Shown: positions 26,758-36,270, counted from the stretch's first letter. The stretch: DNA of 64,000 bases from FEN-1219 sp963728995 (GCA_963728995.1 CAVSMD010000006.1:434001-498000), one strand, 5' to 3'. The notes: a model not told the origin generated them from the letters alone. Translations and numbers: made by a program.

Positions 26758-28161
26758 ATGAGACACGGACTGATCAAGTTTGGGGCGCTAGCCGCCATTC
26801 TGGCCGCTACGACCGCTGCGGCGCAGGAGATGCCGGACATCGGCTTCAAGAGCGTCGGCCGCGGCCGGCCGCTGGCCGCCAGCGTGCAGGATCGGCCGCA
26901 GGTGGGGCCGGCCTGGATCGGGGGTGGGTTCGCCCCGCCGCGCCCCGGGCAGCAGCAGCAGCTCGATGGCTTCCGTCCGAACGGCCTGCCGAAAAACGTG
27001 AAGCCGCTGGCCGTGGACATCTTCACGAGCAAGGACTTCTACGCCGACAAGGTGCTGTGGACCGACAAGCGCTACTTCCGCTGCAATAGTCCGATGGCGA
27101 GCGAGGTACAGCGCGGCATCCTGAGCCCGAATCCGCTGAACACCGGCAAGGACGAAGACGCGCCGTGGGGTCATTGCGATCGGGACTTGCCACGCGAGGC
27201 CATCGTGAGCCCGTACGGTTTCAAGACCGCGCAGGAACACTACGAGGCGCTCCTCGCGGAAACGAAGAAGCGCGGCGGCCCGAACGTCTACACGTTCAAG
27301 GACTTCCCGTCCGCCGAGTGGAACGGCGTGTACGAGCGGCCGGCGTTTGCGCCGCAGAACCAACAGAACTGGTACTGGGGTGCGCACACACAGATCGCGA
27401 CGGTCGTGTCGCTGCTGACGCCGAAGTACCAGCGCCGCGCGGTTCAGGAGGCGTATCACCAGATGCGTGGGCACGCGATCTGGCCTTCGACGTTCTGCTG
27501 GCCCGAAGGCTTCATGCGCAGGTGGTACCCGTTCTCGGTGTGGGAGCACTACGTCGTGGCCACGCCGAGCTTCGTGGAGATCCGGGCGGGCGTGGCGCGT
27601 AACTTCATCACCGACATCAACGTCGGCCGCCAGTTCAACATGGACGACGTGCCGATCGGGGGCGCTCCGCGCCTGGGGGCCGCGGTGCCTCGCTGGTACG
27701 GCGAGACGATCGGGTTCTGGGACGGCGACGTGCTGATCACTTGGACCAGCAATATCCAGGGCTGGAAATCGCACTCTTCGTTCGAGTGGTCGAACGAGAT
27801 GCAGTCGGTCGAGATCTACACGCCGATCCGCACGGACGGCAAGTTCGTCGGCCTGAACCACGAGGCGATCCTGTACGACCCCGAGGCGCTGGTCGAGCCT
27901 ATCCGCATCGTGCGCAATCTGCACAAGATCAACGATTACACGGACGCGAAGGAAGAGCCGTACCCGTTCATCGAGTGCGTGCCGACGATCTACTCGGTCA
28001 AAGGCGTGAACGCGCCGGTCCATCCGGGTGACACGATCGAGTACGAGGTCCCGGACATGTACGGGCGCCCCTGGGACGCGATCTGGCGGAAATACTTCGA
28101 GCAGGGAATGAGCGGCAAGCCTGAAGACGATGTGGAGAGCCTGTTCGATTTCAGCAAATAG
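26758..28161 (+). CDS. Exported 467-residue protein, paralogue of 43035-44438
   Basis: The 467-residue product has a signal peptide (MRHGLIKFGALAAILAATTAAAQ). I do not recognise the family by name, but it recurs in aromatic- and steroid-degrading proteobacteria. Blocks shared with the second copy at 43035-44438 include DIFTSKDFYADK, RYFRCNSPM, APWGHCDRDL, TFCWPEGFMRRW, GFWDGDVLITWTSNIQGW and DMYGRPWDAIWRKYFEQGM. The conserved cysteines and aromatic residues suggest a folded extracytoplasmic domain. The ATG at 26758 follows GGAGAG by eight bases. The neighbouring Bax-inhibitor-like gene is convergent. Confidence 0.8.
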   Translation: MRHGLIKFGALAAILAATTAAAQEMPDIGFKSVGRGRPLAASVQDRPQVGPAWIGGGFAPPRPGQQQQLDGFRPNGLPKNVKPLAVDIFTSKDFYADKVLWTDKRYFRCNSPMASEVQRGILSPNPLNTGKDEDAPWGHCDRDLPREAIVSPYGFKTAQEHYEALLAETKKRGGPNVYTFKDFPSAEWNGVYERPAFAPQNQQNWYWGAHTQIATVVSLLTPKYQRRAVQEAYHQMRGHAIWPSTFCWPEGFMRRWYPFSVWEHYVVATPSFVEIRAGVARNFITDINVGRQFNMDDVPIGGAPRLGAAVPRWYGETIGFWDGDVLITWTSNIQGWKSHSSFEWSNEMQSVEIYTPIRTDGKFVGLNHEAILYDPEALVEPIRIVRNLHKINDYTDAKEEPYPFIECVPTIYSVKGVNAPVHPGDTIEYEVPDMYGRPWDAIWRKYFEQGMSGKPEDDVESLFDFSK

Positions 28162-28184
28162 GGGAACGCGGCCGACGACGACCC

Positions 28185-28901
28185 TCAGCCTCGCCGACCG
28201 CCGAGCAGTCGCAGGATCATGAGGAAGAGGTTCACGAAGTCGAGGTACAGCGCAAGCGCACCGCCGATCGCATACGAGCCTGCTTGGGGCCCATCGACCT
28301 GCAGCGCCATGGCCTTGAGCCGCTGGGCGTCCCAGGCCGTGAGACCCGTGAATACGATGACGCCGGCGGCAGAGATCAGGAACTGCAGCGCATCGTTGTG
28401 CCAAAACAATCCAATCACCGAGGCGATGATGATGCCGATCAGGCCCATGAACGCGAACTGACCGACGCCGGCGAGGCTGCGCTTGGTCACCGTGCCAAAT
28501 AGCGCGAGCGCGCCGAACATGCCGGCCGTGGTGAGGAACGCCGTGGCGATCGACTCGCCGGTGTAGGCCAGCAGGATCATGGAGAAAATCACTCCGTTCA
28601 GACCGGCATAAAGCAAAAACAGGCCAGCCGCCGTGGAGGGAGCGAGCGTGGCTTGGCGCGCCGAGATCCACCACACCAGGCCGAGCTGCGCGATGATCAG
28701 CCCGAAGAACAAGAAGCCGGTGCGTGCGATGGCCTGTACGAGTGCAGGCTGCCCCGATACGAACAGCGCGACGGCCGCCGTCACCGATAAGCCCACGAAC
28801 ATCCAACCGTAGACGCGCTTTAGGAAGCTCGTGACACGCTCTTCCGCAAGGGCACCGGTGACCACCGTCTCGAACGACCGGAAATTGGGACGTAGCGCCA
28901 T
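28185..28901 (-). CDS. Bax inhibitor-1/YccA family membrane protein
   Basis: The protein has seven hydrophobic segments and the family signature near the end (FTGLTAWDAQRLKAM, then ALALYLDFVNLFLMILRLLGG). The bacterial homologue YccA of E. coli interacts with the FtsH protease. It starts at 28901 with 238 residues; an in-frame ATG at 28907 would add two residues, but the ribosome binding site GTGGAG fits 28901 better. It is a single gene, convergent with the 467-residue protein gene. Confidence 0.93.
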   Translation of the reverse strand: MALRPNFRSFETVVTGALAEERVTSFLKRVYGWMFVGLSVTAAVALFVSGQPALVQAIARTGFLFFGLIIAQLGLVWWISARQATLAPSTAAGLFLLYAGLNGVIFSMILLAYTGESIATAFLTTAGMFGALALFGTVTKRSLAGVGQFAFMGLIGIIIASVIGLFWHNDALQFLISAAGVIVFTGLTAWDAQRLKAMALQVDGPQAGSYAIGGALALYLDFVNLFLMILRLLGGRRG

Positions 28902-28907
28902 GGCCAT

Positions 28908-29410
28908 TCTCCACAAAAGGGTTAAGGCCTAGTGTACCCGCCGGCCGGGCCCGGGGACACGGCAGGCGGAGCCGGCGAGGGGCGCCCGACCGGACCGGTC
29001 ACGGCCGCACAGGTCGGTAAGCGCGGCGCGCGAGTGTCCCGCGGTCAGCGCCCGCGGCTCGCGCTCGCGCGACGACGTCGAGTCGCAAAACGGCGACCGC
29101 CATCTCCTGGTCACGTCTGCGACGGCCGGCGCGGCCATTGTCGCTACCTTTAGCCGCGCCGGTCATGCGCGCGGATGAATTGCTCGAGCACCGTGACGAG
29201 CGCCTTGTCTGCTTCCGCCGACTTTCGGTTCGCACGCAAACGTTGAGACTTTCGTTCGAATCGGTTTCTCACTGTCGGAAAACGCGGACGCTTTGCACGT
29301 CGCTATTTGCAGTCACGACCGCCGAGCGCGATGCGACGCCTCGCTCTCCACTCGATGGCACGGATATTGGAAAGGCCGCAGACAAAATCAAGGAAGCGGG
29401 GGAGTCAAGG
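28908..29410. other. 503-base intergenic region upstream of the Ig-repeat gene
   Basis: This gap separates two divergent genes, the Bax-inhibitor-like gene and the Ig-repeat gene. I see no coding frame with a start and plausible protein text, no riboswitch motif that I recognise, and no repeat. It probably holds the two promoters; the more AT-rich part at about 29230-29290 is the best candidate. Confidence 0.4.
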
Positions 29411-30892
29411 ATGACGATCGGCCACAAACGCCTTCAATGGGCGCTGATCGCACTCACGATTGTCGGACCACCGATGCTCTCGCCCGCACAAGCAGCACCG
29501 AGTGGCTGGAGGGGCTGGCGCAATCGAGCGCCGGTGATCTCCGGTACGCCGCCGACCACGGTCGCGGCCGGTAGCGCGTACGCTTTCATACCGACGGCGA
29601 GCGACCCCGACGGTAGAACACTCAAGTTCACGATCAACAATCGCCCGGCGTGGGCGACGTTCAGCACGGCTAACGGCCAGCTGCAGGGTACTCCGCAGGC
29701 GGCGAACGCCGGAACGTACGGCAACATCGTCATCACGGCGAGCGACGGGCGCAGATCCGCGTCGCTCCCGCCGTTCAGCATCGTCGTCACGCTGTCCGGC
29801 GGCAATTCGGCGCCGACGATCACGGGTGCGCCATCGACCGGCGCAACGGTCGGCAAGCAGTACGTGTTTCGGCCGACTGCGGCGGACGCCAACGGCGATG
29901 CTTTGACCTTCACGATCGCCAACCGACCGGCATGGACAACATTCAATGCCGGCACGGGCGCGTTGACCGGCACGCCCACCGCCGTCGGCACTTTCGGCAA
30001 CATCGTGATCGGCGTGAGCGACGGTAAGGTGTCGGCGTCGCTTCCGCCGTTCGCCATCACTGTAGCGGCCGCGAATGCGGCACCGACGATCACCGGCGCG
30101 CCACCGGCAACGGCGACGGTCGGCACGCAATACGCATTCACTCCGAGCGCGAGCGACGCCAACGCCGATGCGTTGACCTTCGGCATCGCGAACAAGCCCA
30201 CCTGGGCGTCGTTCACGGCCAGCACGGGCCGACTGCAGGGCACCCCGGCAGCGGGTAACGTCGGCACCTTCGGCAACATCGTCATCAGCGTGAGTGACGG
30301 GAAGATTTCGACGCAGCTGCCCGCGTTCTCGATCACAGTGAGCAGCGCATCGAACAGGGCGCCGACGATCAGCGGCACGCCGCCGACGTCGATCATGCAG
30401 GGTACGCTCTACACGTTTCAGCCGTCGGCAAACGATGCCGACGGCGATGTCCTCACTTTCAGCATCGCGAACAAGCCGCCCTGGGCGACGTTCACGACGT
30501 CGACCGGACGCTTGCAAGGCACCCCGGGTCCCGGCGACATCGGCACGACGAGCGGCATCGTGATCATGGTGACCGACGGCAAAGCGAGCACGCCGCTCGG
30601 CGCGTTCAACATCGCCGTGCAGGCGACCGCGACCGGCACCGCCACGCTGAGTTGGCAGCCGCCGACGCAAAACACGGACGGCTCTGCGTTGACCAACCTA
30701 GCCGGGTTCAAGGTGTACTGGGGGACTACGCAGGGCACGTATCCAAACTCGGTGACGCTCAACAACCCGGGGCTCGCGACCTACGTCGTCGGCAACCTGG
30801 TGCCCGGTACCTACTTCTTCGTCGTGACGTCCTTCAACACGGTTGGGGCGGAGAGCTCGCGATCGAATTCGGCAAGCAAGACGATACCGTAG
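29411..30892 (+). CDS. Secreted protein with four Ig-like repeats and an FN3-like domain
   Basis: The 493-residue protein has a signal peptide (to about AQAAPS). Four consecutive repeats of about 92 residues follow, each starting with (N/R)APxISGxPP and containing SDxDG, a TIxN(R/K)P block and an ITxSDGK block, the pattern of He_PIG-like Ig domains. The C-terminal 95 residues begin TATLSWQPPTQNTDGSALTNLAGFKVYWG, a fibronectin type III-like module. The start at 29411 follows GGGGAG by seven bases; the frame is open further upstream without a signal-like start. Such proteins are adhesins or carbohydrate-binding structural proteins at the cell surface. Confidence 0.87.
   Translation: MTIGHKRLQWALIALTIVGPPMLSPAQAAPSGWRGWRNRAPVISGTPPTTVAAGSAYAFIPTASDPDGRTLKFTINNRPAWATFSTANGQLQGTPQAANAGTYGNIVITASDGRRSASLPPFSIVVTLSGGNSAPTITGAPSTGATVGKQYVFRPTAADANGDALTFTIANRPAWTTFNAGTGALTGTPTAVGTFGNIVIGVSDGKVSASLPPFAITVAAANAAPTITGAPPATATVGTQYAFTPSASDANADALTFGIANKPTWASFTASTGRLQGTPAAGNVGTFGNIVISVSDGKISTQLPAFSITVSSASNRAPTISGTPPTSIMQGTLYTFQPSANDADGDVLTFSIANKPPWATFTTSTGRLQGTPGPGDIGTTSGIVIMVTDGKASTPLGAFNIAVQATATGTATLSWQPPTQNTDGSALTNLAGFKVYWGTTQGTYPNSVTLNNPGLATYVVGNLVPGTYFFVVTSFNTVGAESSRSNSASKTIP
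29516..30631 (+). repeat. Tandem coding repeat, four units of about 280 bases
   Basis: The four Ig-like units of the secreted protein are visible in the DNA as near-repeats, with recurring words such as the CTTCGGCAACATCGT block (29994 and 30269). Units start near 29528, 29812, 30088 and 30360. The DNA identity is moderate, so these are old duplications shaped by protein constraint. Recombination between units could change the number of domains. Confidence 0.7.
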
Positions 30893-30979
30893 CCTCATGA
30901 ACGACGACGGGCCGGCCTCGGCGCTGGCTCATGACCTGCCGCGTCGAGACGACCCTTTTCGCTCGATTTCGGTGGCGCG

Positions 30980-31894
30980 CTACTTCAACCGTTTGGCGTG
31001 CGTCTCCCAGTTGGCGTTCGTGCACAGCCCGCACTTCTCGCCGACGAACATCGCCGATGCCTTCTTGTTGCCTTTGAGTTGCCAATCGAGCCATGCGACC
31101 GCGACGTTGGCGAACTCGCCGCCGCCGGGATGGAAGTAGGTGGCCGAGTGCCCTGCGTTGGCGCGCGAGCCGTAGAAGATCGGCACATGATTGATCGCGT
31201 CGAAGTTGGCTTTCGAGGTCGCCATCATGAAATCCGGCTCGCCGCCGTTCAGATACAGCGTGGGCGTGTGAACCTTGGCGAGCGCATCGGTGGTCGGAAA
31301 GGCCGCGCCGCCGCCGCCGCCCGCTGCGCCGGGCGGCTGCACGCCCGAGTTGAACACGCCGATCGTATCGACGCGCGGATCATCGGCCACGGCGACGGTC
31401 AGGAAGCCGCCACACGACACGCCCATGACCGCGACGTGCTCCTTGTCGATCTTGCCGGCGAGCGGCGAGCCGGCGCGCATCGCTTCGGCTTGCGACCAAT
31501 CGATCGCCGCGCGCAGATCGTCGGCCGTGGCGCGTGGCGGGTTGGCGCCTTGCGGTGAGGCGGTGGTCACCACCAGGTAGCCATGCGATGCGAGGGTCTT
31601 GAGATACCCGCCGAACGAGGTGCTGTCGAGCGCGCAGCCGCCGTTGCCCCAGACCACGACGGGCAACTTGTCTTTCTTCGGGAACGCGTCGAGGTTGGCG
31701 GGATGGTACTGGGCGAGCCGCGGCGACCCCGCGACCGGTTCCATCACGGCCTCGTACGGGCCGGCGATGGCGAGCGGTGCGCCTTCGAGCGGTAGCTGCC
31801 GCATTACCATCTCGCGCGTGATGCCCGGTGGTTGAGCGTGGACGGCCCAAGCGAAGACGGTCGCGCCTACGAGAGCTGCAAATAGACGAGTCAT
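30980..31894 (-). CDS. Exported alpha/beta hydrolase
   Basis: The 304-residue protein has a signal peptide (MTRLFAALVGATVFAWAVHAQ) and an alpha/beta-hydrolase fold. The nucleophile elbow is G158-V-S160-C-G162 (GVSCGGF), the oxyanion block is VVVWGNGGCAL, and the C-terminal histidine is likely in NAGHSATYF. Acid residue assignment is uncertain (EPDFM). The start at 31894 follows a run of G's; the frame is open to 31948. The family includes polyester and aryl-ester hydrolases, but no substrate is indicated. It is convergent with the Ig-repeat gene and follows the DUF924 gene by 124 bases. Confidence 0.82.
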   Translation of the reverse strand: MTRLFAALVGATVFAWAVHAQPPGITREMVMRQLPLEGAPLAIAGPYEAVMEPVAGSPRLAQYHPANLDAFPKKDKLPVVVWGNGGCALDSTSFGGYLKTLASHGYLVVTTASPQGANPPRATADDLRAAIDWSQAEAMRAGSPLAGKIDKEHVAVMGVSCGGFLTVAVADDPRVDTIGVFNSGVQPPGAAGGGGGAAFPTTDALAKVHTPTLYLNGGEPDFMMATSKANFDAINHVPIFYGSRANAGHSATYFHPGGGEFANVAVAWLDWQLKGNKKASAMFVGEKCGLCTNANWETHAKRLK

Positions 31895-32018
31895 GGCCGG
31901 TTCCCCCCTGTGCCTCGGTGTCTCGGGCGACAGTAAGCGGGCGGGCACCGAAAGACCAGCGGTGCCGCGTGAAGAATTCCTGGGATGCGCCGACTGGCTT
32001 TCCGTTTGACGCGACGGC

Positions 32019-32636
32019 TCATTGCCCGAAGGAATTGGCGGTTCGCAGATAGTCGAGCTCGTCGGCCGTCGACGCTCGGCCCAGCACGTGGTTGCGATGC
32101 GGAAACCGGCCGAAGCGCGCGACGATCTCGCGGTGTTGCTCGGCGTAGCGCAGCGTGGTCTCGAAAGTCGGCTTCAGCGAGTCCGGCGCCTGGTCCAGTA
32201 GACGGCCACACGCGGTGACGGCCCGCTCCTGGATCGCCAGCGACTCGGCGTGCTGAAGCGGAAGGTAGAAGAAGAGGTTCTCGATGGGGTCGAGGCCGAT
32301 GTCTGCCCCCATCTCGATGCCGTCGAGCGCCAAGTCGAGCGCGCGCTCGTCGTACGCGAACGCAAAGGCCGTGCCGCGATGGATGTTCCGGGGAAACTGG
32401 TCGAGCAGAATGATCAGGCACAGGCGTCCGCGCGGTTGCATGGCCCAGGCCGCGAGCTCGCCGTCCGCCGCCCGTTGCACCCACCGGCCGAAGCGCGCGC
32501 GAATCTCGGCATCTCTCTGGTGTTGCGCGGCGGCCTCGGCGGCGCCGAACCATAGCAGCATGCGTCGCTGAAGCTCGTCGGCCGTCATCGGCACGTGCCC
32601 GAACCAGAAGTCCCATATCTGCTGGGCGTCGTCCAT
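32019..32636 (-). CDS. DUF924 family protein
   Basis: The 205-residue protein carries the DUF924 hallmarks: IWDFWFG at the N-terminus, LCLIILLDQFPRNIHRGTAFAFAYDERAL in the middle and RFGRFPHRNHVLGR near the end. The family is cytoplasmic, all-helical and TPR-like, and its role is unknown. The start ATG is at 32636. It lies 16 bases downstream of the trehalose synthase gene stop, in the same direction, so the two are probably co-transcribed. Confidence 0.93.
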   Translation of the reverse strand: MDDAQQIWDFWFGHVPMTADELQRRMLLWFGAAEAAAQHQRDAEIRARFGRWVQRAADGELAAWAMQPRGRLCLIILLDQFPRNIHRGTAFAFAYDERALDLALDGIEMGADIGLDPIENLFFYLPLQHAESLAIQERAVTACGRLLDQAPDSLKPTFETTLRYAEQHREIVARFGRFPHRNHVLGRASTADELDYLRTANSFGQ

Positions 32637-32652
32637 CTCGAGCCCGTCTCCG

Positions 32653-34323
32653 TCAGCGTCTGATGTCGAGCCCTGCGCGCTGCAGCGTGTTGTCCGGCGA
32701 GCCGACCCGGTACCAACGCCAAGCGTAGCGATCGAGCTCGATACGGTGCATGCCGTCGCTGTGCGCGCGACTATGCCGGCCGTCGAAAATCTCCGACAGG
32801 AAGTCGTCGCGAGCGGCGCTCACCTTGAGCTCGACCTTTTGCGTGCGACTCTCGAAGTTATGCAACGTGACGATCGACGTGCCGCGCCAGTCGTAGCGCA
32901 ATGCAAGCACGCCGGGAGCGTTAGTCCGTAGCACCGTGAAATCGCCCCAGCTGATCTCCGGGCATTCCTTGCGCGAACGAATGATACGCTCGGTCCAGTT
33001 CAGCAGCGACGACGGATCGCGCCGCTGGTCGGCGACGTTGACTTTCTTGAAACCGTACACGTGGTCGCTGATCGCGGGCTCGACGCGCGAGCGCGCCAAC
33101 GAGAACCCGCCCACGGCTTCCTCCGTCCACTGCATCGGCGTGCGTGCACAAGCGCGGCCCGGCAACCGCAGGTTGTCGCCCATGCCGATCTCGTCCCCGT
33201 ACTGCATCATTGGTGTGCCCGGCAGGGAGAACAGCAAGCTGAACGCGAGCTCGAGCCGGCGCCGATCGTTGTGCAGCATCGGTGCGAGCCGGCGTCTGAC
33301 GCCTCGATCGAAGAGCTGCATCGATTTGCGCGGACCGAAGGCCTCGAACACTTTCTGTCGCTGCTCCTCCGTGAGCCGTCCCAAATCGAGCTCGTCGTGG
33401 CTGCGCAGAAAGGGTACCCATTGCGCGTTGGCTGGCCGGGCACGGGTCTGCTCGAGCGCCCAGACGAGCGGCTCGAGATCGGCTGTTGCGAGCGCGTAGA
33501 ACAACCGCTGATTGACGGGGAAGTTCAGCATCATCTGAATGCGGTCGCCCTCGTCGCCGAAGTACTGCAGGGTCTCATCTGGCGGCACATTGGCCTCGGC
33601 GAGCAATATGGCTTCGCCGCTTCGCCACTGCAGGAACTCGCGCATCTCCTGAAGGAGCCCGAAGTCGCGGTCTTCGGCAACGCCAGGGCCTTTCTTTTCG
33701 ATGAGGAATGGCACCGCGTCCATGCGGAAGCCCGAGACGCCGAGCTCGAGCCAGAATCCCATGATCTTGTGGATCTCGGCCCGCACCCGCGGATTCCACG
33801 TGTTGAGATCCGGCTGATGGGCATAGAAGCGGTGAAAGTAATACTGGCCGGCCGCGCGATCGAACGTCCAGGTGGTTTTCTGCTGGCCGGGAAAAACGAT
33901 ACCGTCTCGGTAATTCTTGGGGCGCTCGTCGGCCCAGACGTACCAATCTCGATGCGACGACTGCGGGTCCTTGCGTGCTTGCTGAAACCAGCTGCAATCG
34001 CGTGAGGTATGGTTCACGACCAGATCCACGATGACACGAATGCCGAGCGCCTTGGCCCGGTTCATGAACTCGGCAAAGTCGCCGAGCGACCCGTGTTTCG
34101 CGTCCACGTTGTAGTAATCGGCGACATCGTAGCCGTTATCGCGGTTCGGCGACGGATAGAACGGCTGCAGCCACACGCAGGTCACGCCGAGCCCCTGCAG
34201 GTAGTCGAGCCGGCGCATGAGTCCTTCGAAGTCGCCGATGCCGTCGCCGTTTGCGTCCTGATACCGCTCCACGTCGAGGCAATACAGGATGGCGTTCTTG
34301 TACCAGAGGTCGTCGATGGACAT
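32653..34323 (-). CDS. treS: Trehalose synthase-like GH13 enzyme
   Basis: The 556-residue protein is a GH13 family enzyme of the trehalose synthase/glucosyltransferase type. Catalytic residues are the nucleophile D202 (FRMDAVPF), acid/base E243 (LLAEANVPP) and D310 (FLRSHDELD). The opening block WYKNAILYCLDVERYQDANGDGIGDFEGL and the late block GTPMMQYGDEIGMGDN are typical of TreS, which interconverts maltose and trehalose. No C-terminal maltokinase fusion is present. The start at 34323 matches the TreS N-terminus; the frame runs further to 34437. It is divergent from the ExoD-like gene. A different alpha-glucan specificity cannot be excluded. Confidence 0.85.
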   Translation of the reverse strand: MSIDDLWYKNAILYCLDVERYQDANGDGIGDFEGLMRRLDYLQGLGVTCVWLQPFYPSPNRDNGYDVADYYNVDAKHGSLGDFAEFMNRAKALGIRVIVDLVVNHTSRDCSWFQQARKDPQSSHRDWYVWADERPKNYRDGIVFPGQQKTTWTFDRAAGQYYFHRFYAHQPDLNTWNPRVRAEIHKIMGFWLELGVSGFRMDAVPFLIEKKGPGVAEDRDFGLLQEMREFLQWRSGEAILLAEANVPPDETLQYFGDEGDRIQMMLNFPVNQRLFYALATADLEPLVWALEQTRARPANAQWVPFLRSHDELDLGRLTEEQRQKVFEAFGPRKSMQLFDRGVRRRLAPMLHNDRRRLELAFSLLFSLPGTPMMQYGDEIGMGDNLRLPGRACARTPMQWTEEAVGGFSLARSRVEPAISDHVYGFKKVNVADQRRDPSSLLNWTERIIRSRKECPEISWGDFTVLRTNAPGVLALRYDWRGTSIVTLHNFESRTQKVELKVSAARDDFLSEIFDGRHSRAHSDGMHRIELDRYAWRWYRVGSPDNTLQRAGLDIRR

Positions 34324-34436
34324 CCGCTCGGGTCCTCCCGACCCCGCAGCATGCAACTCCCGCGCCACGGTCGCGGCGCTGGCGTGTGGCATGGGAGTTG
34401 CAGTGTTGTTTCGCAGGGACCCACGACGGAAGTGCA

Positions 34437-35039
34437 ATGGCAGCGCGAAACACGGGACGGGTGACGAACCTCGAGCAGCTGATCGACAAGCTCGGTGGCG
34501 CGCCCGATGACGGCGACGAGAAAGTCACGATCGGCGGCGTCGTCGAGACGGTCGGCCGTCGCTCGTTCGGGCCGCTCCTGCTCGTCACTGGCCTGCTCGC
34601 CGCGTCACCGCTCGCGGCGGTGCCGGGCATCCCCACCACGCTCGGCCTTCTGACCGCGATCATTGCCGTGCAGATGCTGCTACGCCGCGACCGATTTTGG
34701 CTGCCGAAATGGATCACGAACCGGGAGCTGTCGCGCGAGAAATTTTGCAAAGGGCTTGCCTTCATGCGCAAGCCCGCACGCGTGATAGACCGCTTTTTGA
34801 AGCCGCGGCTCGAGATCGTGACGAGGCAGGGTGGGCTTTACACGGCCGCATTGATCTGCAGCTTGATCGGCGTCGCGATGCCGTCGCTCGAGATCGTGCC
34901 GTTCTCCGCCCACATTGCAGGGCTCGCTCTGACCGCGTTCGGGCTCGCGCTGATCGCGCACGACGGGCTTTTGGGTCTGATCGCCCTCGCGATCACCGCG
35001 GGCGCCGTGGCGTTCGTCGCCGCCACTACGCTGTTCTGA
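34437..35039 (+). CDS. ExoD-like exopolysaccharide synthesis membrane protein
   Basis: The 200-residue protein has hydrophobic segments at about 46-64, 68-82, 130-145 and 155-195 and the ExoD family text (GRRSFGPLLLVTGLLAASPLAAVPGIPTTLGL, then KPARVIDRFLKPRLE). ExoD was found as a gene affecting exopolysaccharide production and alkaline tolerance in rhizobia; the molecular role is unknown. The start is the ATG at 34437, at the beginning of the ExoD-like homology. It is divergent from treS and convergent with the AraC-type gene. Confidence 0.85.
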   Translation: MAARNTGRVTNLEQLIDKLGGAPDDGDEKVTIGGVVETVGRRSFGPLLLVTGLLAASPLAAVPGIPTTLGLLTAIIAVQMLLRRDRFWLPKWITNRELSREKFCKGLAFMRKPARVIDRFLKPRLEIVTRQGGLYTAALICSLIGVAMPSLEIVPFSAHIAGLALTAFGLALIAHDGLLGLIALAITAGAVAFVAATTLF

Positions 35040-35087
35040 GCCAATTGCCACACAGGCTGAGCTATCCGCCGTGAACTGCCAGACAGC

Positions 35088-35104
35088 CCGCCAGGTCTTG
35101 GCGG
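35088..35104. terminator. Hairpin between convergent ExoD-like and AraC-type genes
   Basis: CCGCCA (35088-35093) pairs with TGGCGG (35099-35104) around a five-base loop. It sits 49 bases after the ExoD-like stop and 17 bases from the convergent AraC-type stop, the right place for a bidirectional terminator. There is no T-run, so the strength is doubtful. Confidence 0.45.
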
Positions 35105-35120
35105 CGTGCACCGCGACCTT

Positions 35121-36134
35121 CTATGTCGTCTGCCACACTCGCGCCGCTGCTCCGTGCAGCGCCGCAGCCTCGCGAAGCGCGGAGTCCGCGAGCAGTGCAG
35201 CGCTCGGCCGCGCCGGCGCAGGGCCGTTCTGAGCGCTGGACGGCCAGGCTCGCGCGAGCCCGAGCCGGCGCCTCATGACGTCGGCCGCGGGGCCATAGAC
35301 AGCCGTTACCCACGGGTCCGGGACGACGGCGAGCTCACGCAGGAACCTCGACGGCGTGCAGCCGACGATCGCCTGGCATTCCGCGATGAAGTGGGCCTGG
35401 TCGTAATACCCCGCTTCGAGACATATCTGCGTCCACGGCCGCGCAGCGCAGCCGCGCTTCAAGGCCAGCGCGTGCCGAAAGCGGACCAGTCGCAGGTAGC
35501 GCTTCGGAGTGATGCCGATCTCGCAGGTGAAATGCCGCCGCCACGCACTGTCGCTGAGACCCAGCGAGTCGGCCATCGTGAACAGTGCGGCTCTGCCTTT
35601 CGAGTGCAGCAGCGCCTCGGCTGCCCACTCGACGCCCGACCTCGGGAGGGCGGCCTTGGCGGCCGTGAGCAGCACGTCCTCGGTCGCCGCCACCATCTGC
35701 TCCGGAACGGCGGCCTCGCAAAGACGGGCATGCAACGCTGCGATGTCCTCGCCGAGCACGTGGCGCAGGTCGTGCGCGTAGTTGCGGATCTCCCAGGGCG
35801 AGATGCCGAACAGGCGAAAGAAGCCGGTCGGCCGGAACGCGATCGCGAAGCTCACGAGATGCCCCAGGTTCCGGACGTCGGCGACGCGCCGATCGCACGG
35901 ACCGACAGCGACGGCCGGAGGCAGCACTCGGGTTCGTCGCGTAGCGTACTCGAAGGCCGCGGGCCGATCTCGTAGGAAGAAGCACACGGCGGGAAAGACC
36001 GAGACCGCGAAAGGGTAGGGCGGCCCGCCGGCAGCCCGCAGCTCCGTATACTCGTAACCGCGGATGTACTCCGTCAACGCCGGCGACGGGAGGAGCCTCC
36101 GGTAGGTTAGAAGCTGCTCGCCACTTGCTTGCAT
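35121..36134 (-). CDS. AraC-family transcriptional regulator
   Basis: The 337-residue protein has an N-terminal DUF6597-type sensory region (residues about 10-110, with PFAVSVFPAVCFFLRDRP and FAIAFRPTGFFRLFGISPWEI) and a C-terminal AraC helix-turn-helix pair (about 195-285: MADSLGLSDSAWRRHFTCEIGITPKRYLRLVRFRHAL, then CLEAGYYDQAHFIAECQAIVG). A proline/alanine-rich tail of about 50 residues follows and is unusual. The start at 36134 fits the sensory domain; upstream codons are open to 36194. It lies downstream of, and on the same strand as, the HpaB-like hydroxylase gene. Confidence 0.87.
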   Translation of the reverse strand: MQASGEQLLTYRRLLPSPALTEYIRGYEYTELRAAGGPPYPFAVSVFPAVCFFLRDRPAAFEYATRRTRVLPPAVAVGPCDRRVADVRNLGHLVSFAIAFRPTGFFRLFGISPWEIRNYAHDLRHVLGEDIAALHARLCEAAVPEQMVAATEDVLLTAAKAALPRSGVEWAAEALLHSKGRAALFTMADSLGLSDSAWRRHFTCEIGITPKRYLRLVRFRHALALKRGCAARPWTQICLEAGYYDQAHFIAECQAIVGCTPSRFLRELAVVPDPWVTAVYGPAADVMRRRLGLARAWPSSAQNGPAPARPSAALLADSALREAAALHGAAARVWQTT

Positions 36135-36270
36135 GTTCGCAGACACAGGCGCACCCCCAACGATACTGCTCGCGATTCGACGTCCTTCGTTCAATCAGCC
36201 AATACGCAGTCCTTCGCGTCCACACTCACGCCGTCGCCACGGCCTTTGCTCGGCGCTCTCGCGCAACGTT

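Noticed and set aside
26788..28914. 708-codon minus-strand frame
   Set aside because: Its text is a shadow of the 467-residue protein and the Bax-inhibitor-like gene in other frames.
29230..29300. Possible cyclic di-GMP riboswitch or tRNA T-arm (GTTCGAATC)
   Set aside because: Only a short word matches; no cloverleaf or riboswitch core could be drawn.
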